Origin: Gammaproteobacteria bacterium
GTDB lineage: Bacteria; Pseudomonadota; Gammaproteobacteria; Steroidobacterales; Steroidobacteraceae
Length of the DNA stretch: 15,811 bases
Assembly (NCBI GenBank): GCA_005877705.1
Contig: VBNY01000221.1
Location: 1 to 15,811, forward strand
Reading direction: 5' to 3'
Shown here: positions 13,529 through 15,811 of the stretch, piece after piece
How the letters are laid out: every line of letters starts with the position of its first letter
How positions within the stretch are numbered: the first letter of the stretch is position 1
Made by a program: the position numbers and the translations under genes
Notes under the pieces: model-generated
Told to the model about the DNA's origin: nothing
Databases searched by the model: none
What the model saw: only the letters and a program-made list of their open reading frames with translations

Positions 13529-14492
13529 CGTGACTTCCCGCCGCGCTTGCCCGAGCCGCCACTGTTTGTGGCAGGGCCATTACCGCGGCCGTTGCCGCCC
13601 CGGCGCGGTGACTCCGAAGGCAGCCGGCCCGCTGCATCCTTGGGCACCGTCCTCGAGAAGTCGAGGCCCTGGAGGTACTTGCGGAATTCGCGGCCGAGGG
13701 CGGGATGACCCAACGCGTATTCCACCGTGGCCTGCAGATAGCCGAGCTTGCTGCCGCAGTCATAGCGCTTGCCGGTGAAGCGATGCGCGTAGACGGCCTC
13801 CTCGCGCATCAAGGCGGCAATGCCATCGGTGAGCTGAATCTCGCCGCCGGCGCCATGCCCGAGCTTTTCCAGATGCTCGAAGATCGCCGGAGCCAGCACG
13901 TAGCGGCCGACCACTGCGAGATTAGAGGGTGCCGCCGCCGGTTTCGGCTTTTCGACGATGCTGCGTACGCGGCTCGATCCTGGCGCGGGACCGCCTGTAC
14001 GCCGAGCACACTCGCGCGCTTGGCTCTGTAGACCTCGGCTATCTGCTGCAGACAGGCTACTTCGCTGCGGATCAGGTCATCGGCGAGGTGCACGAAAAAC
14101 GGCTCGGCGCCGACCGCGGGCTGCGCGCACAGCACAGCGTGGCCGAGGCCGAGGGGCGCCGGCTGGCGGATATAGATGCAGGAGGCGTACGAAGGCAGCA
14201 CGCTGCGCAGCTGGTTCAGCAGATCGCTCTTGCCCTGCTGCTCGAGCATGTGCTCCAGCTCCTGGTCGGAATCGAAATGATCCTCGATGGCGCGCTTCGC
14301 CGCCCCGGTAATGAACACGAGACGGGTCGCGCCGGCCGCCAGCGCCTCCTCCACCGCGTACTGGATCAGCGGCTTGTCGACGACCGGCAGCATTTCCTTG
14401 GGGCTCGCCTTGGTCGCGGGCAGGAAGCGCGTACCGCGGCCAGCCACGGGAAACACGGCCGTACGGATGACCGATTTCGGACTCGTCCTCAT
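13510..14492 (-). pseudogene. galU: galU, UTP-glucose-1-phosphate uridylyltransferase, split by an internal deletion/frameshift
   Basis: Two frames together encode GalU, which makes UDP-glucose from UTP and glucose-1-phosphate for cell-envelope sugars. The first (from ATG 14492, ribosome site GGGAGAGG) has AVFPVAGRGTRFLPATKASP, KEMLPVVDKPLIQYAVEEA and GLGHAVLCA, up to ASVLGVQAVPRQD. The second resumes with SRVRSIVEKPKPAAAPSNLA and continues through VVGRYVLAP, GAGGEIQLTDGIAAL and GKRYDCGSKLGYLQATVEY. Between them, about 15 residues normally present (the segment after YG and before RVRS/T) are missing; by comparison with Pseudomonas GalU I estimate about 46 nt lost near 13970-13995. As written, translation continues in the wrong frame to a stop at 13809. 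The C-terminus has an unusual Gly/Arg/Lys-rich tail of about 35 residues. Convergent 19-nt overlap with the transporter. Confidence 0.85.
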
Positions 14493-14573
14493 CTCGCCTC
14501 TCCCGCATTGATTAAAGGACCGCAGGCCACTTTAGACTTAGCAAGGTACATGCCTCGCCGCCTGCTCGCCCGC

Positions 14574-15690
14574 TCAGCCGCGCGAGGCATAGGGAGCAGC
14601 TTCGTCCGTGCGCTCCGCCCACTTGAAGACCGAAGGATGCATGCTGTCCCACGAACGGCACTTCGGGCAACGCCAGTACCAGCCTACGCTATGCAGTCCG
14701 CATTCATCGCATTGATAGCGGCCGCCGGCGTCCCCGATCCGCGTCAGCAAGGCGCCCAGCGAGGCGGCATCGGAGCCGGTTTCCATGCCGCCTCCCGACT
14801 CGCCGGCGATCGCCGCCAGCCGCCGGACGTCCTGCGGGGGGAGAGCCGTCGCCAGCAGCCACACGAGTTGCCGCGCGTTTACCCGCCCTGTGCGCCGCAG
14901 CCGCTCGACGAGTTCGCCGAGCATCTCGCTCTGCCCCAACTCCCGGGAGATGTTGAGCACGCGCGGAATGATCTCGAGCGCGAGGCCGGGAGAGATCTCC
15001 AAAGCCTTCAGGTAAAGCATCAGGGCGCCGCTCGAGTCGCCTGCCATCTCGGTGATGCGGGCGGTCAGGATGTCGGCCCTCGGCAGCTCCGGGTGGTGCG
15101 TGCGCGCCTGCCGCAGAAGGGTGCGCGCGCGCTCGCTATCCCCTTGCAGAAGCGCATGCTCGGCCAGCTCGCACAGATAGTGCGCGGCGATTCGACACCG
15201 CTCCTGTTGTACGGCCGGCGGCAGCTCGCGGAAGATCTTGAGCGCATTGGCCCAATCGCCCTGGCTCTCGTAAATCCGCACCAGATGGTCGAGGGCTGCG
15301 TTGCGGTGCTCGCCGCTCGGCGCGGCCCATAAGTCCGGGGCTAAGTTAATCGAGAGCGAGGGCGAACGCCGCTTTGTCACGCAGTCCGGCGTTGCCCGAG
15401 GCTTGCAGGCGTGAGTGGATGGCGATGGCGCGGTCGACCTCTCCGCGGCGCCGGAAAAGGCTGCCGAGCGCGAACTGGATTTCAGCGGCATCGCCATCAG
15501 CCGCGGCCATCCGGGCGAAGATCTCCGCCGCGTGGTCGAAGCGGTCGTTGATGAGGTGATCGAGACCGATGTAGTAGTCGCGCGGCAGCCGCACGGTGCG
15601 CGCCGCACCGTTGCGACGTCCGAGATACCAGGCCGCGGCACCCACCGCAATGAATGCCAGCGCCAATATAAAGGGGGGCAGCTCGAACAC
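14574..15690 (-). pseudogene. lapB: lapB (yciM), lipopolysaccharide assembly protein B, interrupted by a nonsense codon and frameshift
   Basis: LapB is a membrane-anchored TPR protein that controls LpxC turnover and coordinates lipopolysaccharide assembly. The N-terminal frame begins at GTG 15690 (VFELPPFILALAF, an anchor helix, then YLGRRNG; compare MLELL.. in E. coli) and continues through RLPRDYYIGLDHLINDRFDHA and LFRRRGEVDRAIAIH, to ALALD followed by TAA at 15346-15348 where the family has Tyr. The same frame then resumes LSPGLMGRAER. The rest is in another frame from about 15311: GEHRNAALDHLVRIYE, further TPRs, and the C-terminal zinc module CDEC...CPKC with WDSMHP, ending at 14574. About 26 nt seem missing near 15309-15319 compared with E. 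coli. An ATG at 15738 is a less likely start. Confidence 0.85.
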
Positions 15691-15750
15691 GTACGAGACA
15701 ATACAGCTGGCCCGCTGCAACGTATAGCGCCGCCGCAACCGGCATACTGT

Positions 15751-15811
15751 TCAATCACGTATCGGGCGATCCGCCCCGTCGTTCACCCGCTCGCGCAGGT
15801 CCTTGCCCGGC
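15751..15811 (-). CDS. ihfB: Integration host factor beta subunit, C-terminal end (partial)
   Basis: The last visible frame entering from the right edge reads PGKDLRERVNDGADRPIRD before a TGA at 15751-15753. PGK-(E/D)-L-R-(E/D)-R is the characteristic end of IHF-beta/HU-type DNA-bending proteins (E. coli IhfB ends FKPGKELRDRANIYG). Its position just before lapB supports ihfB, since ihfB-lapA-lapB is a common gammaproteobacterial order. Only 19 residues are visible, so HU-family alternatives remain possible. No lapA lies between it and lapB; only about 60 nt separate the stop from the lapB GTG. Confidence 0.65.
   Translation of the reverse strand, partial: PGKDLRERVNDGADRPIRD

Overview
The window reads as a high-GC chromosome segment of a Gammaproteobacterium. 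The evidence is an ihfB end beside lapB, a galU gene, TonB-dependent and PaaX-type genes, and many GTG starts and 4-nt gene overlaps. A Steroidobacterales/Nevskiales-like lineage would fit, but this is an inference. I found no rRNA, tRNA, CRISPR array, insertion sequence or phage gene.

Layout. (1) Positions 1-6787, minus strand: one probable operon in the order TonB-dependent receptor, paaK (aryl-acetate CoA ligase), FAD monooxygenase, DUF2783 protein, metallo-beta-lactamase-fold protein, paaI (thioesterase, running off the left edge). The last four genes overlap or nearly touch. (2) 6907-7857, plus strand: a divergent PaaX-family regulator. The shared promoter gap carries interleaved inverted repeats. 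(3) 7906-10614, minus strand: a four-gene aromatic amine dehydrogenase (TTQ enzyme) operon, aauB-mauE-aauA-monohaem cytochrome c, every junction a 4-nt overlap. aauD/mauD is missing from its usual place. (4) 10713-11756, plus: an exported ApbE flavin transferase. (5) 11809-12099, minus: a small DUF2934 protein. (6) 12542-13528, plus: a YfeH/SBF-like transporter. (7) 13510-15811, minus: galU, lapB and the end of ihfB.

How the parts may work together (inference). Aromatic amine dehydrogenase oxidises arylethylamines in the periplasm to aryl-acetaldehydes. After a dehydrogenase not seen here, the aryl-acetate would be a substrate for the PaaK ligase. The FAD monooxygenase, MBL-fold protein and PaaI thioesterase would process the ring or the CoA ester. 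PaaX would sense the CoA ester, and the TonB receptor would bring a substrate across the outer membrane.

A second theme is damage. Five genes look as if a short stretch (roughly 26-46 nt where it can be estimated) is missing compared with their families: the FAD monooxygenase (frameshift), the TonB receptor (in frame), apbE (in frame), galU (frameshift) and lapB (frameshift plus a nonsense codon). Because galU and lapB are normally important housekeeping genes, an assembly or sequencing fault is at least as likely as real decay. Raw reads should be consulted before any of these is called a pseudogene.
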